A stretch of DNA of 64,000 nucleotides from contig CM055320.2 of the NCBI GenBank assembly GCA_029255685.2, positions 15,333,111 to 15,397,110 of the forward strand, read 5' to 3'. Position 1 is the stretch's first letter, and every line of letters starts with the position of its first letter. Positions 10,823 through 22,532 of this stretch are shown in pieces. The translations under genes and the position numbers were made by a program. The notes beneath the pieces were generated by a model, which was not told the DNA's origin, searched no databases, and saw only the letters and a list, made by a program, of their open reading frames with translations. The DNA comes from Silene conica. Taxonomy: Eukaryota; Streptophyta; Magnoliopsida; Caryophyllales; Caryophyllaceae.

Positions 10823-12550
10823 CTAGTGTAACACCCGTGACAAATTACGGGGTTGTGTACTTTTTTTAAAGCAGGCGATAAAGTATAGTTATTATATAAC
10901 TAAAATTGTTCATAAGTACACCTTCAACTTTTCGTTTTATCAGGATCGTTTAATATTTTGTGAGTGTCTTAAAGTTGTTAAATTTATTGAAAAATAATGG
11001 TGAGTTAATGTCACTGTTGCTATTTCAAATGATGTAAAAAAAAGGAAACTATAAAATTCAGATTTGAGACCTATATGATATATGAAAATTAATTAAAGAA
11101 ACAAAATTAAGATAATTATATTCCATATATTAAGAATAACATTTGTCATCGCCGTTTTAGAAATTGAAGACTTTCTGTGGAGAATATTCATCAGATTTTT
11201 GGGTATTGTTTTACCGGATTCAATTTGGAAGATGAATGAAGAGGAAGTAAAGGACAATTAATATTCCACATATCTTTTACTCATCATTTTTCAAGATTTA
11301 TATGGAGACTAAAAGAGATTAATGGCTCTTGCAATTTTCGAGCAACGTTGAGAACGTAAATTGAATTTTGAAAAATATTTTGATAAGTTGTTTTAATTGG
11401 TAGATTAAAGTATATCTTGTTTTTGTAATTATATAATTATGGTTTTAGGATGTGTTTTAATTGACAGTTTAGTTGGGTCGTTTCTTGGTTACCGTAGTTT
11501 ATCTATTTCGGTTTTTCTAATGTGTGCCCTATATGCACACATTACTATTTAGTTACGCATAGATTAAGCCTTATCCATAATTAAGATATTATTTTATCTC
11601 ACTAATATTTATCTTTTCCCAATATTACCATTTTTTCTACAGAACTTTATCATGAATAAATCTACGATTTATAAATCAATTTCTCATTTATCCAAAATCA
11701 ATTTTTCTGTTTCTATAAAATATGTGGCCATCTTTACACACTTCCTAATATTTTGTTCACCGCTCACAATTTTGATCAAAATTGTTGTGTTTTATTTTGA
11801 ATACAAAAAACAATTGTCCGGAGCCATAATAAATTGTTGAATGTGAATTAGGATTATGTTATTATCTAATAACCATAGATAAATTATCAACTAAGTGGAA
11901 TAATAAATTGTTGTGTTCAATATTTTTTGTTGGCCCTGTCAAGTTGTTTTTTCATATTATTTGGCTATTTGTTTAAGTAGTTTACTATACACTTCATTGC
12001 TAATTCTCCCATTTTAAAAACATACGAATAAGATCATCCAAAAATTGTGAATTTGTACTTTTTGTATAAAAGAATAGAGAAAATTTAGAAATTATATCAT
12101 ATTCGACAAATTTTAAATTTTTGTATCTTAGTAATTTAGCTTTGACATTTATTTTGAAATAATGTTCAAAGTGGTTAAAATTTTATTAGTACGTCAAATT
12201 GTGCAAGGCAATGGAAATGTGTGAGATTGTAAATAAAAGAGAAAAAGTCAAATTCCAAGGTTGCTGAAATGATATATATAAGGGGTGAAAAAGATTAAGT
12301 GGGATAAAATAAGATTTAGGACAGAGAAAGAATAAAAGATAAATAAGGTAAAAAAGAGAAATTTAAGTAATTATATGATTGAATATTAATTAATAAGTTG
12401 ATATTTAATGGAAGCTGACATGGCTGTTATTATTCACGTTATTGGCCGGAAAAAACTGAAATTATGAGGTTGAATGCGAGATTTCTGTTGCCTAATTCTG
12501 AAACCTGGTTGCGCCACGTCAACCGTTTTACATTTTGCTTTTATATATAT
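10823..12550 (-). mobile_element. Helitron-like element A (non-autonomous)
   Basis: Read on -, the 3' end is a hairpin CCCGT...ACGGG, seven bases, then CTAG at 10826-10823, followed by host T. The 5' side begins TATATATATAAAAGC next to the 3' end of element B; the canonical TC is not visible, probably lost when B inserted. About 1.73 kb, with no Rep/helicase or recognisable captured gene. The 62-codon ORF near 11652-11840 looks random. Confidence 0.6.
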
Positions 12551-12711
12551 AACTAGTTCTGTCCCCCGTGAAAATCACGGGCTTGTTATGGATATCATTT
12601 TTTATTAAAAGTAAAGTCTGGCGAGATAGGAGAAAGGATGCTTTTTAAGCTCGGGGACAAAAACGCATGAACGTCATAAGGTGAAAGCGGGCGATATTGT
12701 AATATCAAAGG

Positions 12712-13242
12712 TAGGGGTGAGCAAAAAATTCCGATACGGTTTTATAATACGGATACGATACGGTATACGGTTTGAATTATACGAATTTCCGTATATACGA
12801 TACGGAAATCCGTATATACGATACGGTTTTCACAAACTGTACCGTATCCGGGTCGGGTAAAAAGGAAACCGTATATACGGTTTTGACACGGTTTGAAATT
12901 TTTGTATAAAAAAATTAATGAAACGCAAAGTTCAGCTTTCAACTTCTACCCTTAATGGTTTTTTATTACTTATTTTACTAAACATATCTTAATAAATAAA
13001 AAATTAGTCTTTTATTAGATGTAGGCATGTTAGATGTAATTATTATCACTTGAATAACTACAATATTTAATTGGGCATTCCTCTCCAAACCGTATCCGTA
13101 TACACGGTTTTTCCGGGTACCCGAAAACCGTATATACGGTCAAACCGTATCGAATCCGTATAGTGATTTTTGCGATTTTTAAAACCGTATACCCGATACG
13201 GTTTTCAAAACCGTACCGGGTATACGGTTTTGTTCACCCCTA
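12712..13242. mobile_element. hAT-like MITE with CCGTAT-rich interior
   Basis: Terminal inverted repeats are TAGGGGTGAGCAAAA and, on the other end, the complement of TAGGGGTGAACAAAA. It is flanked by an exact 8-bp duplication ATCAAAGG (12704-12711 and 13243-13250), the size expected for hAT. The ends contain many palindromic CCGTATATACGG-type words; the centre (about 12900-13080) is AT-rich. Confidence 0.85.
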
Positions 13243-14033
13243 ATCAAAGGGACAAATGAGGTTTTTTAAAAATGAAAAAAAATATAAAAATTGTTGCTAT
13301 CTCTAATATGCAAGTCACCCTTAAGAGAATACTACACTATGCAATGAGCTACGTAATATCAAAGGGACACTGGATTGGTTTGGACTCGTTTCTTCGCACA
13401 ATTGTTTCTCTTTTAAACTCATCTACTCGCCTACTCTTGCATGTTTCATACAGAGTTTTTCATTTGCAAACTCTATTCCATATTTCGCTATATTTTTTCC
13501 TTATTGCTACCTCATGGAAAGGGAAAAAAAATATTGTTTTGTACATACAACAACTACCAAATGAACTTTGGAGAAAATCAAAAACTCAAATATTCATATT
13601 ATAACAAAAATATATCAACAGATTCAAGAAAGACGGATACTTAGCTAGTGTTTCGACTATCTCACATCCATTTTATGATGTTGTCTTGTGCTACGTATAC
13701 TTTATAAATTGTACACGAATGAACCCTACAAATAAAAATACTATATGTCAGAAAACGCATGAAATTATATGTCAACAAAATCATAAAGTAGACGGGAAAA
13801 AAATAACAACAACTTTGAGCATTCGGTAATTCTCAATCGATTTTAATTTACAAAAAGAAAAGTGTGGAATTATTTATCATATGTCGAAAAGGTGCAACGT
13901 GGCATATAGTATCCCTTAACATGCATTTCTTATTTTTTATAATATTGTATAGATAGATAAATTTCTTATATAAGGTTGACATGTGATAATATATTTCATA
14001 TTTATGTTACCTTTTATGACCTTAATTAATTTA

Positions 14034-14579
14034 TGGGATATTCTACATGGTACCCCTCAATTTTTGGACTTTCTACATGGTAGCCCTACACTTTTGAAAC
14101 ATACATGGTACCCCTAGTTGTCATTATCACTACGTGTACCCCTAAACTTTATTTTCCATCAATTAAACTCATTTTTAAACTTTAAGTGATAACTTGAGCG
14201 CGTAAGGAAGCTTGTCATTTATTATCACATGACATAAGGACTCAATTAGACTCAATATCCATCTTAATCCTAATTTTTATAGATATATATGGGCTAAAAA
14301 AACGAAAGAAAAATTATTGATCTTTGCCAAATTATCGCGTCCGAAGAATGGATATTAATTCTAATAGAGTCCTTATGTCATGAGATGATAAATGTCAAGT
14401 TTGATTATGCGCCTAAGTAATCATTTAACGCTTAAAAATGGGTTTAATTGACGAAAAGTAAAGTTTAGGGGTACACGTAGTGATAATAACAACAATTAGG
14501 GGTACCATGTATGTTTTAAAAAATGTAGGGTACCATGTAGAAAGTCGAAAAATTGAGGGGTACCATGTAGAATATCCCA
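14034..14579. mobile_element. Long-TIR foldback element (546 bp)
   Basis: Arms of roughly 250 bp, both starting TGGGATATTCTACATGG, face each other around a short AT-rich centre. It is flanked by the 7-bp repeat TAATTTA (14027-14033 and 14580-14586). Long arms suggest a MULE-type or foldback element, but Mutator usually makes 9-bp duplications, so the superfamily is open. No coding capacity. Confidence 0.78.
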
Positions 14580-15510
14580 TAATTTATTAACATGCTTTAG
14601 TACAAAAAAAATCAACTAAACAATTTTAATTAAAAAAATATGAAACTTGGATTAGAATTTGTAAAGATTAGATCATTAACTAATAAAATATATATTATAT
14701 GCACAATTAATTTAAGAATAATGATGATATAATAACATTTATTGTACTAAATTTTAGTAAAATTTATGTATATGTAGAAGGGTAGTTTAGTAATTGATTG
14801 TGAGGTGAGGTGGCATCATAACATGCTAGAAAATTGAAATACTTGGCAATAAGGTACTCAACATGCCTTTTAATATTATATATAGATATAGATGATGACT
14901 AGGTTATAACCCACGAAATTCACGGGTCTATTTTTAGTATTTTAGATGAATATGGTTAATAATATCAAAGATAAAAAAAATTATTTACGGAGATTTGTTT
15001 TTAGAACTTTAGATGAATGTAGTAGTTAATAATATCACATATAAACAAATTAATTATTTACGGATAAATTTATTTCGAATGATTTATCACACATGTCGGT
15101 ATACATGATTTGTCATATATTTTGTTCATTAAGATGTTACTCATTACACCATTATTTAGTTTTTTACACATGAAAAATAATTTTACAATAAAGTTGTATA
15201 TTACTTAGATTTGAATGGAGGAAGTACATATCCTACATTAAAATATGTGCATAAAGCATAACTACAACTTAGATTTGAATGGAGAAAGTACATATCCTAC
15301 ATTAAAACCACCCATTTAGTATATTAAATAAATAATTTGGTTAAATTTAGTAAAGATGTTCTATATTAAACATCATTTGTTGTGTGCAACTGTCTTATAC
15401 TAAGACAATCCAATTTTATTAAACGACCACCCATTTAGTATATTAAATAAATAATTTCTGTATTAAAATGAATTGCCTTGATGTGAAGAATCGTGTTACA
15501 CTATAACGAA

Positions 15511-15905
15511 TAATACAATAATTTGAAATAATATAATAATTTCAAGAGTTCAAGTGATTGTGTTTACATAAATTGCTAATATGGACTTGAGTTCCCCCAC
15601 TTATGTATTATCACGTAATATTATATTGAGTTGGAAAGAATATTTACGGATATAGATAATTAAATTATAAGACAATTGGGAGGTTGATTGATACGTATGA
15701 TTCTGAAATTGCTAAGAATATAATAATTTGAAATAACATAATAACTTCAAGAGTTCAAGTGATTGTGTTTACATAAATTGCTAATATTGACTTTACTTCT
15801 CCCACTTAAGTATTATCACGTAATATTTTATTGAGTTGGAAAGAATATTTTCGGGTATAGATAATTAAATTAAAGGCAATTGGGCGGTTGATTGATACGT
15901 ATGAT
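15511..15905. repeat. Tandem duplication, period about 205 bp
   Basis: The block with TTCAAGAGTTCAAGTGATTG at 15541 recurs at 15746 with scattered differences. Both units end with GGTTGATTGATACGTATGAT. Shorter duplicates with CACCCATTTAGTATATTAAA occur just upstream (15307 and 15428). Confidence 0.8.
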
Positions 15906-16330
15906 TAAACCTGGCAAACAGATCGGGTCGTGTCGGGTTCGTGTTCGTGTCAAATGTAAACGAGTCACAAACCCTCCAACCCAAACCCGACCCAATTAAA
16001 TTTCGTGTCGTGTTCGTGTCGACCCACTTAGATAAATGGGTCATCAAACCTCAACCCTAACCCGTTAATTTTGTGTCGGATTCGTGTCATGTCCATATTT
16101 AGAAAGTTTAACTATATTTATGTGATGGAGGATAAAAAAATTAGGATTAATTTAGTAAACAGGTAATTCGTGTCAGGTTCGTGTTTAAAGAGCTCAACCC
16201 AAACACTACCCAATTAAATATCGTGTCGTGTTCATGTCGACCGACTTACATAAATGGGTCATTCAGGCTCAACCCAAACCCAGAAATTTCGTGTCGTGTT
16301 TTCGTGTCGTGTCATTATTTGCCAACTCTA
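15906..16330. mobile_element. hAT-like MITE with an empty-site paralogue
   Basis: Ends are TAAACCTGGCAAAC and, inverted, TAGAGTTGGCAAAT. Flanks are CGTATGAT (15898-15905) and CGTATGTT (16331-16338), an 8-bp duplication with one change. The interior repeats CGTGTCG-type words in both orientations. The first unit of the local tandem duplication has the unfilled site near 15697-15705, so the borders are supported independently. Confidence 0.85.
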
Positions 16331-16648
16331 CGTATGTTTCTGAAATTGCTAGAAATATTTACGGATATAAAATTATATTGCCTGCACAATTTCATTTAGA
16401 ATTAATAGAATATATAATATTCAATATTTGGCTACTGCATATTTCATTTTATATCCATAATTCCATAATATTGCTTATAGTTAGCTGAAATTTAGGGATT
16501 TTCCATGATTTTCGCAATCATAAGTCTTAAAACTTCGTATATTTTTTTAAGGTTTCTAATAGCTCCAATATTCTGCCACGTAAGCTTTTGGAAAAAAATT
16601 GTGATGCCAAGTCAGCTTCTTTGGCTCTTGCATTAGTAATATATATGA

Positions 16649-17326
16649 TGATGCGTAAGTGAAATATATTTATGTGGGATTTTGTTTGATTCGTCTTTAC
16701 AAAAAAATTAAAATATCTAACTTTTTATAGTTTCTGCAAAAATGTAGCTAACGACCTTTAGCGCATAAACTACGCGTTGCCAAACGTGAAAAAGTAAAGT
16801 GGTAGAATGGAGTTGAATGGATGAAATATTTTATATATATTAAATATATATCACCAATTTTTTATATTTTAGTTCATTTATATTTTGTTAGGAGAAAAAA
16901 AATAAAATGGAAAAATAATCAAAAGAATTGAGTAAATTCACAAAATATGTACTTTAATTAAATAATGATTACATTTCATAAAATTTCTCATATTTATTAA
17001 TGTACGAAGCTAATAATATTAGTCTATAATTTATTTTATACAAAATAAGTATGTGTAAATCATTCCCTAATAAGTGATAACTAATTCATGGACTATACCA
17101 TCACTTGTACAGTGTAAAATCTAAGTATTGTAATAAAGATTCCGAGTTTTATTTTAGAAAATATGAGCGTTAGTAGAAAGTATCCGATTTCATACTTTCA
17201 ATTAGCTCAGAAAAACACATACGTTTAGATATTTATATATTGTTCTACAATGCTTATATACAATTGAATATATAATCCTATTTATAATAATAATCACACT
17301 AAGATTTAACAATTTATAGTTTATAC
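16649..17326. other. AT-rich intergenic DNA
   Basis: No coding sequence, RNA gene or definite transposon end is recognised between Helitron C and the first CACTA element. Confidence 0.5.
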
Positions 17327-17329
17327 CAG

Positions 17330-17850
17330 CACTACAACAAAATGGCACTTGCGCCACGATTTATGTCACGGGAATTCATAATTCGTGACCTAAATTTGCT
17401 TAGCCACGGGAAAAAAAGTCCCCTTCCTTCAAAATTAATTAGTAAAAAAATTTATGTCACGGGAAAATATATCCGTGGCAAATAATTGTTTTTAGTCACG
17501 AATTAAGCCATGACCGTGACTAACAAATGTGTTTAGTCACGCATCAAGTCACGAACGTGGCTAATAATTATTTTTAGCCACAATGTCGTGACTAATTATG
17601 ATTTATTGTCACAGGTAAGTTAACCGTGACTAATTAGTGTGCTTAGCCACACTGAATTCTTAACGTGACTAATTATGATTTATTGTCACATCTAAATTAT
17701 CTGTGACTATATTGCTCTTAGCCACACACTGAATTCTTACCGTGGCTAATTGTGATTTATTGTCACAAGTAAATTACCCGTGACTAATTATTGCTCTTAG
17801 CTACGCACTTGATTTTTAATGTGACTAATTATGATTTCTGGAGATAATCA
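17330..17850. repeat. Left subterminal repeat array of CACTA element 1
   Basis: Words TAGCCACG, TAGTCACG and TTGTCACA, with reverse complements CGTGACTAA and CGTGGCTAA, recur every 15-40 bp. Subterminal words of this kind bind TNPA-like protein in En/Spm; binding here is inferred. Confidence 0.8.
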
Positions 17851-18514
17851 CTACTACAATTAATGGAATAAGTAACACTAGATAGAGAACACCTTACTTG
17901 GATAAGTATCTTCTAGATTAACAGAGAATGCTCTAAACACAAAATTGTTATTTAAAACTATAATATAAACGCCTAATATAATAACTGTTATCTATGACTA
18001 TAAAATTATAACCGTAATTTATGACTATAATAGAAAACACCTAATATATATAATATTGCTATTAATATTATATTAATTATTTATTTATTATTAAATTCCT
18101 AAATTGATATATTCTTCCCCATTATTTATTATTAAATAGCTACTAATGCTAAAAAAACATTGAAATACTAATAAGCAAGAATCAATGTTTAAATTTGAAA
18201 AACTTGAACTGTTATAATTTTACACTTGTGCGGGTCTTATTTTAGTCTGATGTCACGACTCACAAGACTTTTTTTTAATATTTATTAATGAAAAAAAATC
18301 AAAACGAATGCAAATCAAAAAATCATTCTTGTTATATCCGACAGAAGTTTTAAAATGGTCATATCGTGAGACAAAAAAAATGCAAAGTATTTAACATAAA
18401 GCATGTTACATTTATCTAAACACGGTGCAATTTAATCACTTCAATACAAATATATAACCGTCTTAAGAGATCAAGTAAATCAAAAACAAAACCCGACCCA
18501 AAAAGGCGAAAATC

Positions 18515-18970
18515 TAGGGGTGTTCAGAATAAACCGAACTGTAATAGTCGAACAGAAAAACCGAAAAACTATACTTTTTTAAGGTTTGATTAACCGAATC
18601 GTTTTGAAAAAGAGATTCGGTGACCCGAACTGTTATATATATATCATGGACAAGGTTCGGTTAAGATTCACAATTTCAAAAAAGAGGTTAACCGAACCGA
18701 ACCGTTTCACAAAAAAGTAAGCAAAAAAATAAAATATTATATAAAAAATTGTTTTTTCGTTTAAGTTTCTTAGTGTTTTTGAATTCAAAAATTGTTAAAT
18801 TGATTAATATTAAAGTTTCATTAATTAACTTTATTGTTGACTATAATATATAATAAAAAATTAATTAAACCATTAGATAAAATAAACGAAAACTAAAGAA
18901 AAAATATATTTAGCACGATTATAGGTTAATCGTTAAACGAACCGCAAATAACCGTATGGTCCGTAGCCAA
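18515..18970. repeat. Possible hAT-like MITE, one end only
   Basis: TAGGGGTGTTCAGAATAAAC at 18515 looks like a hAT terminal repeat and is followed by CCGAAC/GGTTCGG words in both orientations. No matching right end ...CACCCCTA is found, so it is truncated or misidentified. Confidence 0.35.
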
Positions 18971-19646
18971 ATATGACGAGTATGGAAAAAATGCTAAGTA
19001 ACTGTCGCCTTAACTCTCAACTCTCAAGTAGTTTTATAATAAAATGAAAAATTAAAAACCCCAAACCCCTTAGTATACCTACCGCCTACCAGTTCAATCC
19101 TACAAACGATGAAACGACATAGACATCACCATATCCAACCTCTATGTACAACATCGCCATATCCGCGTACTCGCCGGTTTCCACCACCAGTGATTCCCGA
19201 CGTCTGGGTAACCCGCGCTCTCCCTTCTCCGTTCTAACATAAGGTGATTCAATTAATTTCCAGATCTATTTTATATTATTGAGTTTATCTAATGTTAAAC
19301 TTAAGGTGATTAGTTTTTATCTTGATTATATCCCTTTATATGAGGTATTGTTGTATATTTATACATTTGTGTTAGATTTCTCGTCTTCTTTGCAAGGAAA
19401 AATTGTTACTGGATATTGCTGGATGTTGATAGTTATAATTTGAGTTTCTTACCAAGAAGTATTAATAAGAGAACAACGATTGTATGCCCAAGTTTTTGTG
19501 TAGAACCACATAAAAAGTGATTAGTTCAATCCCCTCTCACTGTCTCACGCATGACAATATATGTCATATGAATTGATCTTTTCAACAATATTTTTGTGTA
19601 TCTCAGTTAAATATATTAATGAATTATGTTAATGTATCGGTTTTGA

Positions 19647-19725
19647 CTCCCTCCGTCCAATCATTTTTTTTTTACCTTTGATTAAAATACCCGAAAATGT
19701 AGATAAAAGATTGGGACGGGGGGAG
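19647..19725. mobile_element. Stowaway MITE
   Basis: It starts CTCCCTCCGTCC and ends GGGACGGGGGGAG, and is about 79 bp long. The right flank is TA as expected for Stowaway; the left flank is GA, probably a mutated TA. No coding capacity. Confidence 0.75.
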
Positions 19726-19933
19726 TAATAAGTAGTTCAATCCCAAAATGAGAAATTATGATTTTACAGGTCAGTCTATTTTGTAGTACTGTAATGATTA
19801 TGTTGAGAACTTATGTTGTTCTGATGCTGGGTCTAAGGGTCTTTCCCTGATGCTGTTCTGATTAAGAAAACCTACAGAGAGCAGTGCCAAGTGTCTGTGA
19901 AGAACAGTTTTCAGGAAAAAGGAAGATTCATAG

Positions 19934-20143
19934 TATGAACGGTTTAAGAAATATTGGTTCGCTAATCCAGAGTTAAGGTTTAATCTATCACTCGATGAGA
20001 AGGAGGAGCGCGATTGTTCAAAGATCGAGTCTTCAGTAGCTAGTGATCTTGATCAAGTAACATCTGCCCAACTTGAATATATCTTTGTTGAGCTTGGCCT
20101 GAGTGATGATGAACATGGTAGTGTCACGGATAGGGCGACTTAA
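19934..20143 (+). pseudogene. Unidentified exon-like fragment captured in CACTA element 1
   Basis: An open stretch of about 69 codons reads KKYWFANPELRFNLSLDE and on to QLEYIFVELGLSDDEHG, ending TAA. Its composition (acidic, codon-balanced, mostly GC-richer than its surroundings) looks like host coding sequence rather than transposon noise. I do not recognise the family. No Met start in frame; a stop precedes it. Confidence 0.45.
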
Positions 20144-21117
20144 CTAGAATAACTGTCCTAGGTAATTTTTCTTGCATTACATTTTCTTTCATGTCAAGAT
20201 TTAAGAGAAATGTTTGCTCTCTTTCAGAAATCAGTCTAAGCATGGCATTACTAAGGTTTGCTCTCTTTCTTACCCCTGTTTATAAGTTAAAGATATTTAT
20301 CTTAATGACTAAATAATGACTAAATGGAGTGTAGCTTAACTAGCTTTAAGTTTAAGACAAATATACAAAAGTAACAACTAACTTTCTTTTAAGTTCATAT
20401 TTTCTACAGCCAGTCTGTCAGTCTGTGAGTATGTGGGTATGTGGTAAAGTGGTCTAGTTTGAATATTATGTGTAATGTGGTCATGTGTTCACATCATGGT
20501 TGGTATCCTTGCATGACAAAATTGAGGAATGGAAGACAAAGAGTGATTGTTGAATTGATATGAAACAGATGAAGAGCAAGGGTAATCAATGTGAATGAGG
20601 TACCAGGTTCTAATTCAAATCATACTTCTCTACATGAATTGCTTTCTTAAATAAGGTTTAACACAACTAACTCAATTTATAGTTTTGTCATTCATAGACT
20701 TACCTATCTCGTGCACGTGGATGTCAGAACAACACAACCCAACCAGGAAGTTGTGTCGAGATTAGTCTAGATGACAATCTGACTATTTTCGTTAACATTC
20801 GATAAAAAGTTGATTCTTAATCAAATGTTAACGAAAATTCAGACAGTGAGAAATATCCGGTATAGTTTTCTTATGATCCCTCAAATGATTACTTTCCTGC
20901 CTTATCCAAATATCTATATATAACATATTAAGTATTAACTTGGACATTCTCTGTCTCCTCACATAGGTAAAGGAGTTACAAGCCAATTTTGTAAACCCTG
21001 AAACTCAGGGTTCTATCTTTTGGTAAATGCCTTTTATTTTGGTTGACTATACTTCTCTATTACTTTCTATCTTGTGATGAATATATGTGATGTGTTGTTT
21101 TACTCTACTGTTTATAG

Positions 21118-21322
21118 GGCAAGGGATTTCAATATTATGCTAGATGATGTCGCTATTACTCGTCTTTCTTATGAAAATGAGTTCTCAAAAGCTGTTGAGC
21201 AGAAGCACAAGGCACAACAAGAGGCTGAAAGGTCCAAGTATGTGGTCATGAAGTCTGAGCAGGAGAAGTAAGCAGCAGTTATCAGGGCTGAAGGAGAAAG
21301 TGAGACCGCCAAGTTGACTTAA
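21118..21322 (+). pseudogene. Prohibitin gene fragment captured in CACTA element 1
   Basis: After an intron-like ...TTTATAG acceptor, the frame reads [18 protein letters not shown], then [20 protein letters not shown], then (after an in-frame TAA at 21268-21270) AAVIRAEGESETAKL. This matches the C-terminal part of the band-7 domain and coiled coil of prohibitin, which forms ring complexes in the mitochondrial inner membrane. The wording is nearer PHB1-type than PHB2-type. Only one exon's worth is visible, with an internal stop, so it is a captured, nonfunctional piece. The similarity is recalled, not computed. Confidence 0.82.
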
Positions 21323-21489
21323 TTTTTTATTTTTTACGAGCATCAGGCGCATAACCGTCGATTTTTTCTTTTGCGGACATGTATTTGACATTACTAATAT
21401 TTTTGGCGGTTTTGTTAGTTATAAAACACAAGGGTGCTACATTTTATGTAACGATCTTATTCCATTTTTACGAGCATATGCATTATCTA

Positions 21490-22072
21490 CCACTTGATTA
21501 ATAATGTGTTAGCCACGAAATTATAAAATTTGCCACGATAATATTTGTGGCTATTAATTTTCAGCCACAAGAGTATTTCGCCACGTTATTGCTTCGTGGC
21601 TAGTAATGTTTAGTCACGAGAATTTTATTATTCAGACACGATAATATTTGTGGCTATTAATGTTTAGTCACGAGATTCATTTTTGTCACGTTACTGTTGC
21701 GTGGCTATTATATTTAGTCACAATAAATTTTGTGGCCGTCAATATTTAGCTACGAGAGTTTATCTTTTGTCACGTTATTATTTCGTGGCCAATAGTATTT
21801 AGCCACGAATTTTTTTAGTTTGGCCACAATATTAACTTGTGACTAAACCAATTTTAGCCACGAAAAACATGTTTAGCCACGCTAATTTAGCCACGGGGAA
21901 TATCGTGGCAAAGTTGCTAAATTTAGCCACGTTGCAACTTTTCCTGTGGCTAAAATTTTGCCACGGCCACTTGGGTCACGAATGATTTCCCGTGGCAAAA
22001 GTGTATAGTCACGGGAATTAACCACTTGCGCCACGTATTTAAACGTGGCGCAAGTGTCATTTTGTTGTAGTG
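21490..22072. repeat. Right subterminal repeat array of CACTA element 1
   Basis: Dense TTAGCCACGA/TTAGTCACGA words alternate with CGTGGCTA in the last ~580 bp, mirroring the left array and leading into the terminal repeat. Confidence 0.8.
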
Positions 22073-22124
22073 CAGTTTTAGCACAAATTCTTGTCTTGTC
22101 TTAAGTTTAAGACAGGGAAAGTAA

Positions 22125-22427
22125 GGGCTTGTTTGGTTGACATAAGCGAATTAAAGTTTTCGAAAACTTCAAGTTCACATGAATTTCCTATTTGTGTCAA
22201 TTTCAAAAAAAAAAGTGTTTGGTTTGCATGTGAAGAATTTAAATCATGTGAGAAGTTTCAATGACCAAAGAGAGCTTGGTGAGTGACTTCCCGTATAATG
22301 GAGGAAGCAGATTAATGTGAAAACTACTTCCCACGATCTTGACAACCAAACAACATCATGATTTTACACTTAGTATGTAATTTACGATCAAATAATTTGA
22401 AATTTTGAATGGGCAACCAAACAAGTC
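22125..22427 (+). mobile_element. Tourist-like MITE 1
   Basis: Starts GGGCTTGTTTGGTTGACAT and ends CAACCAAACAAGTC (inverted repeat). Flanks are TAA and TTA, consistent with the TWA target of PIF/Harbinger with one change. No coding sequence. Confidence 0.72.
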
Positions 22428-22532
22428 TTAATATTCGACTAAAAATGAGACAATACATTGGAAGAAAAGAATCTTAATAGACAAGCAGGACGAAATTTAA
22501 CGACGAAATTTAACGATGAAGGACGAAATTTA

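Larger units (their letters stand above)
12553..14886 (-). mobile_element. Helitron-like element B, with nested MITEs
   Basis: Read on -, it starts TCTATATATAATATTAAAAG at 14886, preceded by A. It ends with hairpin CCCGTGATTTTCACGGG, eight bases and CTAG at 12556-12553, followed by T. That is the A|T insertion pattern of Helitrons. It is 2.33 kb long and contains a hAT-like MITE (12712-13242) and a foldback element (14034-14579). No RepHel coding sequence is present. Confidence 0.68.
14899..16648 (-). mobile_element. Helitron-like element C (non-autonomous)
   Basis: Read on -, it starts TCATATATATTACTAATGC near 16648, preceded by A. It ends with an imperfect hairpin ACCCGTGAATTTCGTGGGT, six bases and CTAG at 14902-14899, followed by T. 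It is about 1.75 kb and contains a 205-bp tandem duplication and a hAT-like MITE. Twelve bases separate its 3' end from the 5' end of element B. Confidence 0.62.
17330..22072. mobile_element. Non-autonomous CACTA element 1 with captured gene pieces
   Basis: It starts CACTACAACAAAATGGCAC and ends with the inverted form GTCATTTTGTTGTAGTG. It is flanked by the 3-bp duplication CAG (17327-17329 and 22073-22075), the size typical of CACTA. Length is 4743 bp. Both ends carry dense arrays of GCCACG/GTCACG words. No TNP1/TNP2 transposase is present; the interior holds exon-like pieces of host genes, a Stowaway MITE and a possible hAT end. It would need a transposase from elsewhere. Confidence 0.92.

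Noticed and set aside
13272..13604. 110-codon plus-strand ORF inside Helitron B
   Set aside because: AT-rich, no motif, an overlapping ORF in another frame; most likely chance.
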